Positions 18,284 to 27,133 of a DNA stretch of 33,238 nt are shown here, piece by piece. The stretch spans positions 1 to 33,238 of the forward strand of contig JAJXSS010000002.1 of assembly GCA_021784455.1 (NCBI GenBank), read 5' to 3'. Position 1 is the stretch's first letter. The number at the start of each line of letters is the position of its first letter. The notes under the pieces were generated by a model. It saw only the letters and a list, made by a program, of their open reading frames with translations, made no database searches and was not told the DNA's origin. This DNA is from Planctomycetota bacterium (lineage in GTDB: Bacteria > Planctomycetota > Phycisphaerae > Phycisphaerales > Phycisphaeraceae). The position numbers and the translations under genes were made by a program.

Positions 18284-19405
18284 TTAGGCCGCTTCCAAGC
18301 CGGGAGTGTCGCTTTCATCGGACTTCTCGGGCAGGTGCCGATGATGCACCCGGATTATCCGGGCCAGGCTGGTGCCGACGGTGTCCGCGATGGCTGACAG
18401 CGTCTCCAGCACTTCTTCATCAAAGGCCTGCGCGTGATTGCGGAACAGCACAATCACCGCCAGTGCTTCCTGCTCGTGCCGGCAGGTGATGGCGGCCAGG
18501 TGGCAGTCTTCCAAGGCATGCCAGCCCTCACCCACTAGGTCCACCAGGGCCTGGTTGTCCGTGAGGTGAACCACCCCCTCGCGCTCAGCCAGTTGCGGGG
18601 CCAGCACATCACCCAGGTGTTGCAGCAGAAAATCCGGCGAGTCCTGGCTGCAGTCGTAATTGATGTAGCCGCCCAGGGCGTATTCGTCGCCGCCGGAGGG
18701 CAGGAACACGGCGGCGTTGGTCGGTCCGGCCTTGTCCAGAACATATTCCAGCAGCTTGCGCACGAACTGCTCCAGATCCAGCTCGGACCGGACGGCGGCG
18801 TTGAACTCGCTGGACTGGATGGCCTGCTGCATCTGCTGGGCCAGTTCCTGGTAGGCGTTGACCAGGTCGTTGCACAGCGTGTCCACCTGCTGGGCGATCT
18901 CCTGCCGGGCCTGATCCAGGCTGCGGCAGAGCTTGCGCAGGTTGCGAACGCGGTTGTGTACGCGGCGATGGGCCCGGGCCCGTTCCATGGCCAGGTGCAG
19001 ACGTTCCTCCGTATCGCGCGGGTCCAGCGGCTTGGTCAGAAGATCGGTGATCCCGGCCCGCATGGCCTCGACCACCACCGGCGAAGTGGCATCTTGCACC
19101 AGCAGGATAACCTGGGCGCCGGACCGGTGGGCCAGGACTTCGCGGGCCAGCTTCATGGCCGCCCCATCCACCGTCTGCGGCTCAACCAGCATGATGTTAA
19201 TCGGCTGGGAGGTGAGGAATACCCGAGCCTGGGCCAGCGTGGAGGCAAAGTGCAGGTGCTGGCCGCGCACGCTGGGGCAAGTCTCGAGGGTCGGACGGAG
19301 GGATTCGTCGCGATCCACGATGAGCACATGCAGGGGCCGGCCCTGGGAGCCGGCGGGGGTCGCCACGGGAGTTCGTCGGGAAGCGGTGGAAGATTGCCGG
19401 GTCAC
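18284..19405 (-). CDS. Receiver-domain-like protein with C-terminal GAF-like domain
   Basis: HVLIVDRDESLR ... IMLVEPQTVDG ... TDLLTKPLD receiver layout; GAF-like C-terminus. GTG start at 19405 with AGGAG upstream preferred over 19480. Confidence 0.75.
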   Translation of the reverse strand: MTRQSSTASRRTPVATPAGSQGRPLHVLIVDRDESLRPTLETCPSVRGQHLHFASTLAQARVFLTSQPINIMLVEPQTVDGAAMKLAREVLAHRSGAQVILLVQDATSPVVVEAMRAGITDLLTKPLDPRDTEERLHLAMERARAHRRVHNRVRNLRKLCRSLDQARQEIAQQVDTLCNDLVNAYQELAQQMQQAIQSSEFNAAVRSELDLEQFVRKLLEYVLDKAGPTNAAVFLPSGGDEYALGGYINYDCSQDSPDFLLQHLGDVLAPQLAEREGVVHLTDNQALVDLVGEGWHALEDCHLAAITCRHEQEALAVIVLFRNHAQAFDEEVLETLSAIADTVGTSLARIIRVHHRHLPEKSDESDTPGLEAA

Positions 19406-19543
19406 TGCTTTCTCCTGCCTGCCGTTGCCAAAGTCATGCGTGTGATCGTTCCGCAATCCCCGGCCAGGCCCGTACCTCAATCTGTATCGGCCGTCCGCCC
19501 GAGCGGATCAAGTTCCGCCGGCTCCGGCCGGGCCGCCTGGCTT

Positions 19544-21877
19544 TCAGGCCGGATCCGAGTTCGGAGTCTCCAGGGGAATCAGCAGCACAGCCGTTGTGCC
19601 CTGGCCTACCTGGCTGCGCAACTCCACCCGTCCGCCGTGGGCGGCGGCCAGCAACTGGGCCTTGGGCAGCCCCATCCCCGGCTGGCGGCCAGCGGCCTTG
19701 CTGCTGAAAAACGGGTCCATGGCATGGGCCAGCGTATGGCTGTCCATCCCCTGGCCGTCGTCGCTGATTTCCAGTACCAGAATGGCCCCACCAGCCTCCA
19801 ACCGGGCGCTGAGGCGTACCGGATTATGCGGCTGGGATCCCAGGGCGTTGTGTACCAGTTCGGCCACGGCGGTCCGCAGTTGGCCGGCATCCACGGGCAC
19901 CGTCAGGGGTGCGGGCTGGACGCTCACCTGCACGGCCACGGGCACCGGCCCCGGCGTGAATCGCCCCTGGGCCTCTTTGACTGCTTCCTCCAGCAGCGGG
20001 CGGAGGTTCTGCGGCCGGCGCTGGGCCTGCGGGGTTTCGGCGCGCAGACGCATAAGCGAGATCATCTCGGACAGGCGGTGGGCCTGTTCGGTGATGGTGC
20101 GGGCCGCCTGCTGTTCCTTGCTGTCGCGCGGCAGGATCTGGGCCAGGAGCTGGGCCCGGCCGGAGATCACCGCCAGCGGATTGTTCATTTCGTGGGCGGC
20201 TCCGGCCGCCATCTCGCCCAGCCGGGCCAGGGATTCGGATTGCAGCAGGCGATCCTGAGCTTCCGCCAGGGCGCTGTTGGCCTGGGCCAGTTGTTCGCCC
20301 AGGCGCCGGGCCCCGTCGTATTGCCCGGCCGCGGCAATGGCTGCGCCCCAACTGTGGGTGAGGGCCTGCAACTGGGTCCAGGGAGGCAGATTCGGCCGGT
20401 CGTGGATGAGCAGGGCCGCCGTGCCCCAGCCCGAGCCCAAGGGCAGGATGCGCAACTGGCGCAGATCGGGCGCCTGGGGCAGGCAGTCGGCCAGGATGGG
20501 CATGATGCCCATGAGATTGAGCGAGGCGGGTTGGGCGGCGTCCAGACGCGACAGGTCGGGGCAGGTGCTGGGCGGCGGGATGAACTGGCTGTGGGTCGGC
20601 CGGCCCTCCGCGTTGTACTGGCAGACCAGCCACTGGTCCCGGGCGGAGGCCTGGTACACCATCGCGTAGTACCCCGGTCCCAGCACGGAGGTGGCGCTGA
20701 CCACGGCCTGGCTCAGCACATCTTCGACGCTGCGGCCCGGAAGAGCCGCGCCATGAAAGGCAACGATGGCATCCAGAAGCTGCGTCTGCCGCTGGCCCAG
20801 GCGGCCGCGCCGCTCCAGGGCCATGTTCAGCCGGCCCAGCATCTGGTTGGCCTGCTGGATGGACTGGAGGAACAGCTCGCGCGAGGGTTGCTCGTCCAGG
20901 CCCAGGGTTCGGCAGCGCGCTTCCAGCAGGGTGTGCAGGCCGTCGCCGATGCGGTTGGAGGCATCGGCCGGCAGCTCCAGCGCCCGGGCCAAGGCACCTT
21001 CCTCCTGCGGAAAGCTGAAATTGCCGCTGTAACCCAGATGCATGCGCCGGGCCACCAGATCGGCCAGGCTGATCAGACCCACCATGCGCCGGTGTTCGAG
21101 TTTGGGCAGAAGTTCGTAGGGGCAGCCGTGCAGCCAGATGCAGTCCTGGATCAGGTGGGGCAGGCACCACTGTTCGGCCAGGCGTTTGCCGGCCGTATGG
21201 TGGTCAATGCCGATGATGCGCCGCTCGAATTCGGCGATGTTGCCCTGGTTCAGGGCCACCAGTTCGACCACGCGGCCGAAGCTCTTGGGCAGCACGAAGT
21301 CCAGGGCCAGTTTGCCGATGTCGTGCAGCAGGCCACAAACGAATGCTTCGTCGGGATTGAGCTGGTGGCGCGGGTCCAGTTTGGCCAGTTGCTCGGCCGC
21401 CAGGGCCGTGGCCAGACAGTGCCGCCAGAACGCCGGGCGGTCCAGCTCCAGGTCCGTGCCGGGATGCCCCGGCGCGACGCCTGCGCCCGTGGCGTCCGGT
21501 TGCGGCTCGGTGCTTGCGACTTCCGGCCGGGGGTCGGACCGGAACATCTCGAACACCTTGATGGACAGCACCGCGTTGCGCACGGCGGTGAAGCCCAGCA
21601 GCACCACGGCCTTGTCCAGGGTGACGGCCTCCTCGCGCAGGCCCAGGTCGGCCCGCCGGCTGATGCTCAGGATGCGGCTGGTCAGGGCGGGGTCGCAGCG
21701 CAGGACCTCGACGACCTGGCTGGCTTCCGATTGTTCATCGCTGGTCAGGGCCAGCAGACGCATGGCCACGGCCGGCAGCGTCGGCAGACCGTCGATCTGG
21801 CGCAGGATCAGCTCGATGCGCCGCGTCTTGGCCGGATCGGCCGGGGCCAGCACGGGATTCATGGGCAGGGTCGTCAT
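19544..21877 (-). CDS. HDOD-domain sensor histidine kinase
   Basis: HDOD: LPTLPAVAMRLLALT...DPALTSRILSISR...LLHDIGKLALDF; kinase: LGEMAAGAAHEMNNPLAVISGRAQLL, ISDDGQGM, GMGLPKAQLLAAAHGGRVEL. Confidence 0.9.
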   Translation of the reverse strand: MTTLPMNPVLAPADPAKTRRIELILRQIDGLPTLPAVAMRLLALTSDEQSEASQVVEVLRCDPALTSRILSISRRADLGLREEAVTLDKAVVLLGFTAVRNAVLSIKVFEMFRSDPRPEVASTEPQPDATGAGVAPGHPGTDLELDRPAFWRHCLATALAAEQLAKLDPRHQLNPDEAFVCGLLHDIGKLALDFVLPKSFGRVVELVALNQGNIAEFERRIIGIDHHTAGKRLAEQWCLPHLIQDCIWLHGCPYELLPKLEHRRMVGLISLADLVARRMHLGYSGNFSFPQEEGALARALELPADASNRIGDGLHTLLEARCRTLGLDEQPSRELFLQSIQQANQMLGRLNMALERRGRLGQRQTQLLDAIVAFHGAALPGRSVEDVLSQAVVSATSVLGPGYYAMVYQASARDQWLVCQYNAEGRPTHSQFIPPPSTCPDLSRLDAAQPASLNLMGIMPILADCLPQAPDLRQLRILPLGSGWGTAALLIHDRPNLPPWTQLQALTHSWGAAIAAAGQYDGARRLGEQLAQANSALAEAQDRLLQSESLARLGEMAAGAAHEMNNPLAVISGRAQLLAQILPRDSKEQQAARTITEQAHRLSEMISLMRLRAETPQAQRRPQNLRPLLEEAVKEAQGRFTPGPVPVAVQVSVQPAPLTVPVDAGQLRTAVAELVHNALGSQPHNPVRLSARLEAGGAILVLEISDDGQGMDSHTLAHAMDPFFSSKAAGRQPGMGLPKAQLLAAAHGGRVELRSQVGQGTTAVLLIPLETPNSDPA

Positions 21878-21996
21878 GGAAGAACCGCCAAATCGTTTTA
21901 TTCCTCAGCTCGCTCATCCGCCCACTCGCCGGTTCGACCGACAGCCGTGCGTTTTCCGGCGAATGGACCAGTTGCCCAAGCAACGCGTGAACGTCT

Positions 21997-22608
21997 TCAC
22001 ACCGCCAGCAGCTCGCCGATGCGGGCCACCAGCCTCTCGATGTTGAACGGTTTCTTGACGAATTCATCGGCTCCGGCCTTCAGCAGGTCGTCGATCTCGT
22101 CCTGCTTGACCACGCCGGACACGATGATGATCTTCATGGCCGACAGCTCGGGATTCTGGCGGATGGTGCGGCAGACCACGTTGCCGTTGACGTCCGGCAG
22201 CATGTAATCCAGCAGCAGCAGATCGGGGCGGAACTGAGTAGTCATCAGCCCCGCGTCATAGCCGGTGGAAGCCGTCTTGATCTCGAAGCGGCCATCGCGG
22301 GAAAGCACATCCACGAACAACTCCACAATCTGGTCATCGTCATCCACCACCAGGATGCGCTTCTTGCCGCCTTCGAGTTCGTCGGTGGGGATGTTGTTTT
22401 CGCGCATGAAGCGGATGAGTTCATCGCGGGGGATGCGGCGGAAGCGGCTGCCGGGCACGCGGAAGCCTTTGAGCCGGCCGGCATCAAAGCAGCGGATGAT
22501 GGTCTGCTGAGACACCTTGCAGATTTCCGCGGCTTCCCCGGTGGTGAAAACCAGCTTGGCGTTGTTGTCGGTGGTACCCGGCCTGGGGGTGACGATGGTA
22601 CGGCTCAT
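21997..22608 (-). CDS. Excisionase-type HTH domain fused N-terminally to a response-regulator receiver domain
   Basis: HTH: FTTGEAAEICKVSQQTIIRCFDAGRLKGFRVPGSRFRRIPRDELIRFM; REC: RILVVDDDDQIVELF, LLLLDYMLPDVNG, IIIVSG, KKPF. Confidence 0.9.
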   Translation of the reverse strand: MSRTIVTPRPGTTDNNAKLVFTTGEAAEICKVSQQTIIRCFDAGRLKGFRVPGSRFRRIPRDELIRFMRENNIPTDELEGGKKRILVVDDDDQIVELFVDVLSRDGRFEIKTASTGYDAGLMTTQFRPDLLLLDYMLPDVNGNVVCRTIRQNPELSAMKIIIVSGVVKQDEIDDLLKAGADEFVKKPFNIERLVARIGELLAV

Positions 22609-23076
22609 GGTGAGGTCCTTGAATGGCGCTGCCCCGCCCGGGGCCGGCGCAGGCCGGGCGAACGGCGGATTCGCCCCAGCTTGCCCACCTTTACATCGGA
22701 TCGCGCGGGCTCTTGCTTAACGGGGGGAAGACGCCGCCCATCCTTAAATACACCGGCCCCGCGGGCTTCGAGGGGAGCCTGTAGCGTCTGGGCAAGAGCC
22801 GGGTCGGCCCGAGGCGACGAAATCTGCTGCGCGGGGTTGTTCCGGTCGGCGTTGAATCGTTTGGTAGGAGAGCATGGGTAAGCCCGGCTCCATGGGCGGA
22901 GCCGGCAAGAAAGGAAAGTGAGGAAATTGAGGCCGACAAGTTAAGCAGGGGCTGGCAACGGACGATGAGAGGAAGGAACGCCCCGGGCGAGGCCCGGGGA
23001 AATTGCAGGGAGTTCGGGTTCGTGTGAACCCGCCGCAGCACAACGGGTTTGGATGGTCACGCCTAACAGAGGAGAA

Positions 23077-23574
23077 ATGGCAATGAGCAAGGCACGCAAG
23101 GGTTTCACGCTGGTCGAAATTCTGATCGTGGTGGTGATTTTGGGCATTTTGGCGGCAATCGTGATTCCTCAGTTCACGAATGCCAGCGAAAGCGCCCGGG
23201 CTTCCAGCCTGATTTCACAGCTCCAGAGCATCCGCAGCCAGCTCGAGCTGTATCAGGTGCAGCACAACGGCACCTACCCTGACCTGAGCACCGACTGGAC
23301 GCCCATGACCGAATACACTGAAATCGACGGTACGGTGCATGCCACCAAGCCGGCCAACAACAGCCCGGTGGTGTACGGGCCCTACCTGCAACAGGCCCCG
23401 GTGAACCCCTTCGAGAACAGCTCGACGGTCAGCCAGGCCGACCCGTTGCCGGCGGGTGTGGCGGGTACGGGCTGGGTGTATGACAACACCAACGGCCAGG
23501 TCAAGGGAGTAATCGCGGCCACCAAGGCCACCGAAGTGAACCTGACGAACACCAACGACATCGCCACCTACTAA
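23077..23574 (+). CDS. Type II secretion / type IV pilus-like major pseudopilin (GspG-like)
   Basis: RKGFTLVEILIVVVILGILAAIVIPQFTNASESAR prepilin signature; GAGGAGA RBS before ATG 23077. Confidence 0.9.
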   Translation: MAMSKARKGFTLVEILIVVVILGILAAIVIPQFTNASESARASSLISQLQSIRSQLELYQVQHNGTYPDLSTDWTPMTEYTEIDGTVHATKPANNSPVVYGPYLQQAPVNPFENSSTVSQADPLPAGVAGTGWVYDNTNGQVKGVIAATKATEVNLTNTNDIATY

Positions 23575-23600
23575 GCGGCAAGCGTTGGTCAGCAACTTCA

Positions 23601-23635
23601 GGCCACTCCGCTCTAACGACCGGAGTGGCCTTTTT
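23601..23635 (+). terminator. Intrinsic terminator after the GspG-like gene
   Basis: GGCCACTCCG-CTCTAACGAC-CGGAGTGGCC followed by TTTTT. Confidence 0.85.
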
Positions 23636-23646
23636 CAAGCCCGCCG

Positions 23647-24366
23647 ATGACACAGTGCCGATGGCGGCGGGCCGAAGCGCCAGGCACGGAAAGGCTCACC
23701 CCGGTGCGGACGCCGCGCTCCATTTTGGACGCCGAAACGGGCGAGGGGGGCTCGCCGCCCTTGCTCTCGCCGGTGTCCGTTCAAGCCCCGTCCGCCGGGG
23801 CGATCCCCTCGGGCCGGCGGCCGGTGGGCCAGGCCCCGGTTGAAATCGAGGAGCCCGGGCCCGGACCGCGTCACCGCTCCGGCGTGCTGGAAATCCTGAC
23901 CGTCGTGGCGGTCATGGGCGCCCTGGCGGCCCTGGTGGTGCCGCGGGCCATCCTGGCCGCCGAAGCCCCCCACGACCGCGCCTTGAAACAGGATGTCACG
24001 CACCTGCGCGACCAGATTCTCATTTACCGCGCGGAACACCACGGCGTGGCCCCGGGCTACCTCAATGGCGACCCCACGCAACCGCTCTCCCTGGATGCCT
24101 TCACGGCCCAGATGACCCAGTACACCGACGATCTGGGGCGGGTCTCCCCGGTGAAAGATGCCGCCCACCACCTGGGGCCTTACCTGGCCCGCGTCCCCGT
24201 CAACAGCATCAACGGCAGCGGGGAAATCCGCTTCCTGGGCCGTTCCGCGACGTTTCCCGACCAGCCGGTCGGCGCGGAAGGCTGGTTGTACCAGCCCTCC
24301 ACGGGCATCCTTGCGGCCAACGTGACCGGCCACGATGCGGCCGGCACCGCGTACTTCGACTATTAG
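23647..24366 (+). CDS. Pseudopilin-like paralogue with N-terminal extension and degenerate prepilin site (start uncertain)
   Basis: RHRSGVLEILTVVAVMGALAALVVPRAILAAEAPHDRALKQDV hydrophobic pilin-like helix; C-terminal half parallels the upstream GspG-like protein (GPYLARVPVN / GPYLQQAPVN; AEGWLYQPSTG / GTGWVYDNTNG). Confidence 0.65.
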   Translation: MTQCRWRRAEAPGTERLTPVRTPRSILDAETGEGGSPPLLSPVSVQAPSAGAIPSGRRPVGQAPVEIEEPGPGPRHRSGVLEILTVVAVMGALAALVVPRAILAAEAPHDRALKQDVTHLRDQILIYRAEHHGVAPGYLNGDPTQPLSLDAFTAQMTQYTDDLGRVSPVKDAAHHLGPYLARVPVNSINGSGEIRFLGRSATFPDQPVGAEGWLYQPSTGILAANVTGHDAAGTAYFDY

Positions 24367-24479
24367 GCCGGCCGGGCCGGCCCCCGCGTCCGGGACCAGA
24401 GATGGTCCCAGCGGCGGGCCAGTCCCCCCGGCTACGCCAAATGTTCGGGCCCGCCCGAACCTACCTGATGGAGGTCCTT

Positions 24480-24749
24480 ATGCGAAGCCTTACCTACCTG
24501 AATGTGGTTCTGAGTCTCATTGCTGTTCTGTTGACGGCCGTGTTGTGGACGATGTGGTCCAACCCGGCGGTCGACCTGACGGCCTCGGCCCGGGCCCAAG
24601 GGCTGACCGACCCCGGCGCCCAGCGGGCGGCCCAGATCGACCAGCTTAAGAGCATCAATCAGAAGGTCGAAGAACTTACGAGACTGTTCAAGTCCGGCCA
24701 GGCACGGGTGCGGCTGGAAAACGCGCCGGGGGACGACAAAGGCCATTGA
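24480..24749 (+). CDS. Small single-TM protein of unknown function inside the pseudopilin operon
   Basis: GGAGG RBS before ATG 24480; MRSLTYLNVVLSLIAVLLTAVLWTMW, then a polar tail. Confidence 0.65.
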   Translation: MRSLTYLNVVLSLIAVLLTAVLWTMWSNPAVDLTASARAQGLTDPGAQRAAQIDQLKSINQKVEELTRLFKSGQARVRLENAPGDDKGH

Positions 24750-24772
24750 ATCGGGGCAAGGGACTTGAGGAT

Positions 24773-25282
24773 ATGAGCAAGCCACGTCGAATCCTGCACC
24801 GGGGTGCCTTCACCTTGGTGGAGGTGCTGATGGTAGTCGCCATCATGGGCATCGCCGCGGCGATGGTGGTGCCGGCCATGCTTCAGGGCAGCACCATGAG
24901 CCTGCAGGCGGCGGCCCGCATGATCGTTTCCGACATGTTGTATGCCCAGAATGATGCCATCGCCCGCCAAGCCAACCGCCGGGTGGTCTTCGACACAGCC
25001 CACAACAGCTACGAACTGACGGATGCCTCCGGCACGCTGCTGGACCCATCCGAGGCCGCCGGGCGGGGCAGCTTTTTGGTGGATTTCAGTACGGACAGCC
25101 GTTTTTCCGGTGTCACGCTCGTCTCGGCCGCCTTTGGCGGTCAGGCCACACTGGAATTCGACCCGCTGGGCACCCCTCTGGTGGGCGGGGCCGTGCAGAT
25201 CAGCGGGGGCGGGCATAAGTACGAGATCGACGTAACCGATATCACCGGCCGGGTCACCATCTGTGACCTGTCGGGGCAGTAA
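24773..25282 (+). CDS. GspH/FimT-like pseudopilin
   Basis: HRGAFTLVEVLMVVAIMGIAAAMVVPAMLQGS prepilin-type N-terminus; beta-rich C-terminus. Confidence 0.82.
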   Translation: MSKPRRILHRGAFTLVEVLMVVAIMGIAAAMVVPAMLQGSTMSLQAAARMIVSDMLYAQNDAIARQANRRVVFDTAHNSYELTDASGTLLDPSEAAGRGSFLVDFSTDSRFSGVTLVSAAFGGQATLEFDPLGTPLVGGAVQISGGGHKYEIDVTDITGRVTICDLSGQ

Positions 25283-25310
25283 ACGCGGACCGAGAAGGGA
25301 GATCCATTCG

Positions 25311-26489
25311 GTGTTTGGAGGCATACTGGCATCCTCACGCACCCCCCTGGGGCTGGACTTCGGGACGCGCAGCGTCCGTCTTCTGCAATTAGGGTGCGGC
25401 AAGCAGGAGTGGGCGGTGGCGGCCGCCGCGGAGGCGGCGCTTCCGGCCGATCTGCCGGCCCAGGGGCCCGATCGCCACACCGCGCTGGTGGAGCTGCTCA
25501 AGGGCCTGTTGGCGCAGGGCGGGTTCCGCGGTCGCAAGGTCGTCAGTTGCCTGCCCTCGGCCTGCGTGCAGTACAAGAGCGTGCGCCTGCCGCGTATGCC
25601 CGACGAAGAAATGCGCACGGCGGTGGAGTGGGAAGCCAAGGAACGCATGCGTCCGGCCCATGCCTCCGCCAATGCCGGGGAGCTGATCGTGCAGTTCTAT
25701 GATGCGGGGGAAGTCCGCCAGGGGGAGGAGGCGCGTCAGGAAATCATCGTAATGGCGGCTGAGGCCAGCGCCGTGACGGAGCATGTCGCGGCGTTGCGTG
25801 CCGCCGGCCTGGTGCCCCTGGCCATCGATGCCGCGCCCAGCGCCCTGGCCCGGGCTCTGGCTCGAACCGGTGCGGCTCTTCCGGGGGCGTCGACCGACAG
25901 CAGCGCCCCGGAAGAGGAGGCTCCCGCCCGCTTCATCCTGGATGTCGGTTTCGGGGTTTCCAAAGTCCTTATCGTGCGCCAGGGGCGCATTGTGTTCTAC
26001 AAGACCATCGAGATCGGTGGGGGCCGCTTCGACCAGACCGTGGCGACCAAGCTGAACCTGCCTCTGGCCGATGCGGCGCATATCCGCAGCAGCCTGCGCC
26101 GGGAAGAACCTGCGGCTGCAAGCCCGCCGCTCTTTGGTTCCGACCGCCGGGAAAGCGTGGAACGAGCCGTCTTCGAGGCCCTGCGCCCCCTGGTGGAAGA
26201 ACTGGTCCGCGAAGTGGGCCTGTGCCTGCGCTATTACGGGGTGACGTTTCGTGGGCGGCGTCCGGAACAGGTCCTGCTGGCGGGGGGCGAAGCCGGTGAA
26301 CCCAGTCTGATCAAAGCCCTGACCCAGGAGGCCAGCCTGCAGGTGGCGCCGGCCCAGCCGCTGGTGGCGATTGATCCGGCTCTGCTGCTGAACCAAGGCG
26401 TGCCGGCCCAGAGCTTGGCGGCCTGGTCGGTGGCCACCGGGCTCTGTCTGCGTCCGCCAGCCCGTCAGGCGCAACGGAGGGCCGCATGA
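25311..26489 (+). CDS. pilM: Type IV pilus assembly protein PilM-like (actin-like ATPase)
   Basis: PLGLDFGTRSVRLLQL, EEEMRTAVEWEAKE-like segment (DEEMRTAVEWEAKERM), FILDVGFGVSKVLIVRQGRIVFYKTIEIGG, VLLAGGEAG. Confidence 0.85.
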   Translation: MFGGILASSRTPLGLDFGTRSVRLLQLGCGKQEWAVAAAAEAALPADLPAQGPDRHTALVELLKGLLAQGGFRGRKVVSCLPSACVQYKSVRLPRMPDEEMRTAVEWEAKERMRPAHASANAGELIVQFYDAGEVRQGEEARQEIIVMAAEASAVTEHVAALRAAGLVPLAIDAAPSALARALARTGAALPGASTDSSAPEEEAPARFILDVGFGVSKVLIVRQGRIVFYKTIEIGGGRFDQTVATKLNLPLADAAHIRSSLRREEPAAASPPLFGSDRRESVERAVFEALRPLVEELVREVGLCLRYYGVTFRGRRPEQVLLAGGEAGEPSLIKALTQEASLQVAPAQPLVAIDPALLLNQGVPAQSLAAWSVATGLCLRPPARQAQRRAA

Positions 26490-27133
26490 GCGAGATTGAT
26501 TTTCTACCTCCGGAATTCCTGAAGCGCCAGGGTCACCGCCGACGCGTGGTCCGTCAGGGCGTGCTGCTGGGGGTGGCGTGGCTGCTGCTGGTGGGCTGGT
26601 TTGCGGCCCGCCAGGGCAACCTGATGCGCTTGAATCAGTACGCCCGGAGCCTGGAGGCCCAGGCCTCGGCTCTGCACCTGCAGGCTCAGCAGTTGGCCGA
26701 TCTACAGCGACAGAAAGCCCTTCTGCAGAACCGTCTGGCGGTGGATCGCGAACTGCGGCCGGCGGCGTCTTACACGCAGATCGTCAGCGCGCTGTCGCGC
26801 GTTATGCCACCCGCCCTGACCCTGCTGGAACTGAGGCTGACCGACAGCCATGGCCCGGCTCCGACCGCGGCCCACGGGGGCAGCGGCCCCCCGCGCCGGG
26901 GCCCGCCTCTGGTGCATCTGGCCCTGGATGGGGTGGCTCCCAACGATGGGGATGTTGCCGACTTGGTAGGTCGGGCCACGGATTTCCCGCTGTTTACCTC
27001 GGTCAAGCTCCTGTACTGCCGATCCCAGAAGATGGGCGATCTGACGGTGCGTAATTTCCGGATGGAGATGGATGTGCCGTTGGACTGCCGGTACCTGCCG
27101 CGCACGGCGGAGGGGGTGGCCCGTGCGCATTGA
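26486..27133 (+). CDS. PilN-like inner-membrane assembly protein
   Basis: IDFLPPEFLKRQGHRRR N-terminus, one TM, coiled-coil; ATGA overlap with pilM. Confidence 0.75.
   Translation: MSEIDFLPPEFLKRQGHRRRVVRQGVLLGVAWLLLVGWFAARQGNLMRLNQYARSLEAQASALHLQAQQLADLQRQKALLQNRLAVDRELRPAASYTQIVSALSRVMPPALTLLELRLTDSHGPAPTAAHGGSGPPRRGPPLVHLALDGVAPNDGDVADLVGRATDFPLFTSVKLLYCRSQKMGDLTVRNFRMEMDVPLDCRYLPRTAEGVARAH

Noticed and set aside
18566-22207. 1213-aa plus-strand ORF running antisense across three genes
   Set aside because: It runs opposite well-supported genes (REC-GAF, HDOD-HK, HTH-REC) and has low-complexity His/Gln/Gly-rich composition typical of antisense reading of GC-rich codons. No domain recognised.
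22609-23076. Possible c-di-GMP (GEMM) riboswitch, RNase P RNA or 6S RNA in the pilin leader
   Set aside because: I looked for recognisable conserved cores of these RNAs and did not find them. The structure is reported only as an unclassified leader.
24392-24409. GGGACCA-GAGA-TGGTCCC hairpin as a terminator before the small TM gene
   Set aside because: Perfect 7-bp stem, but no T-tract follows, so an intrinsic terminator call is not supported.
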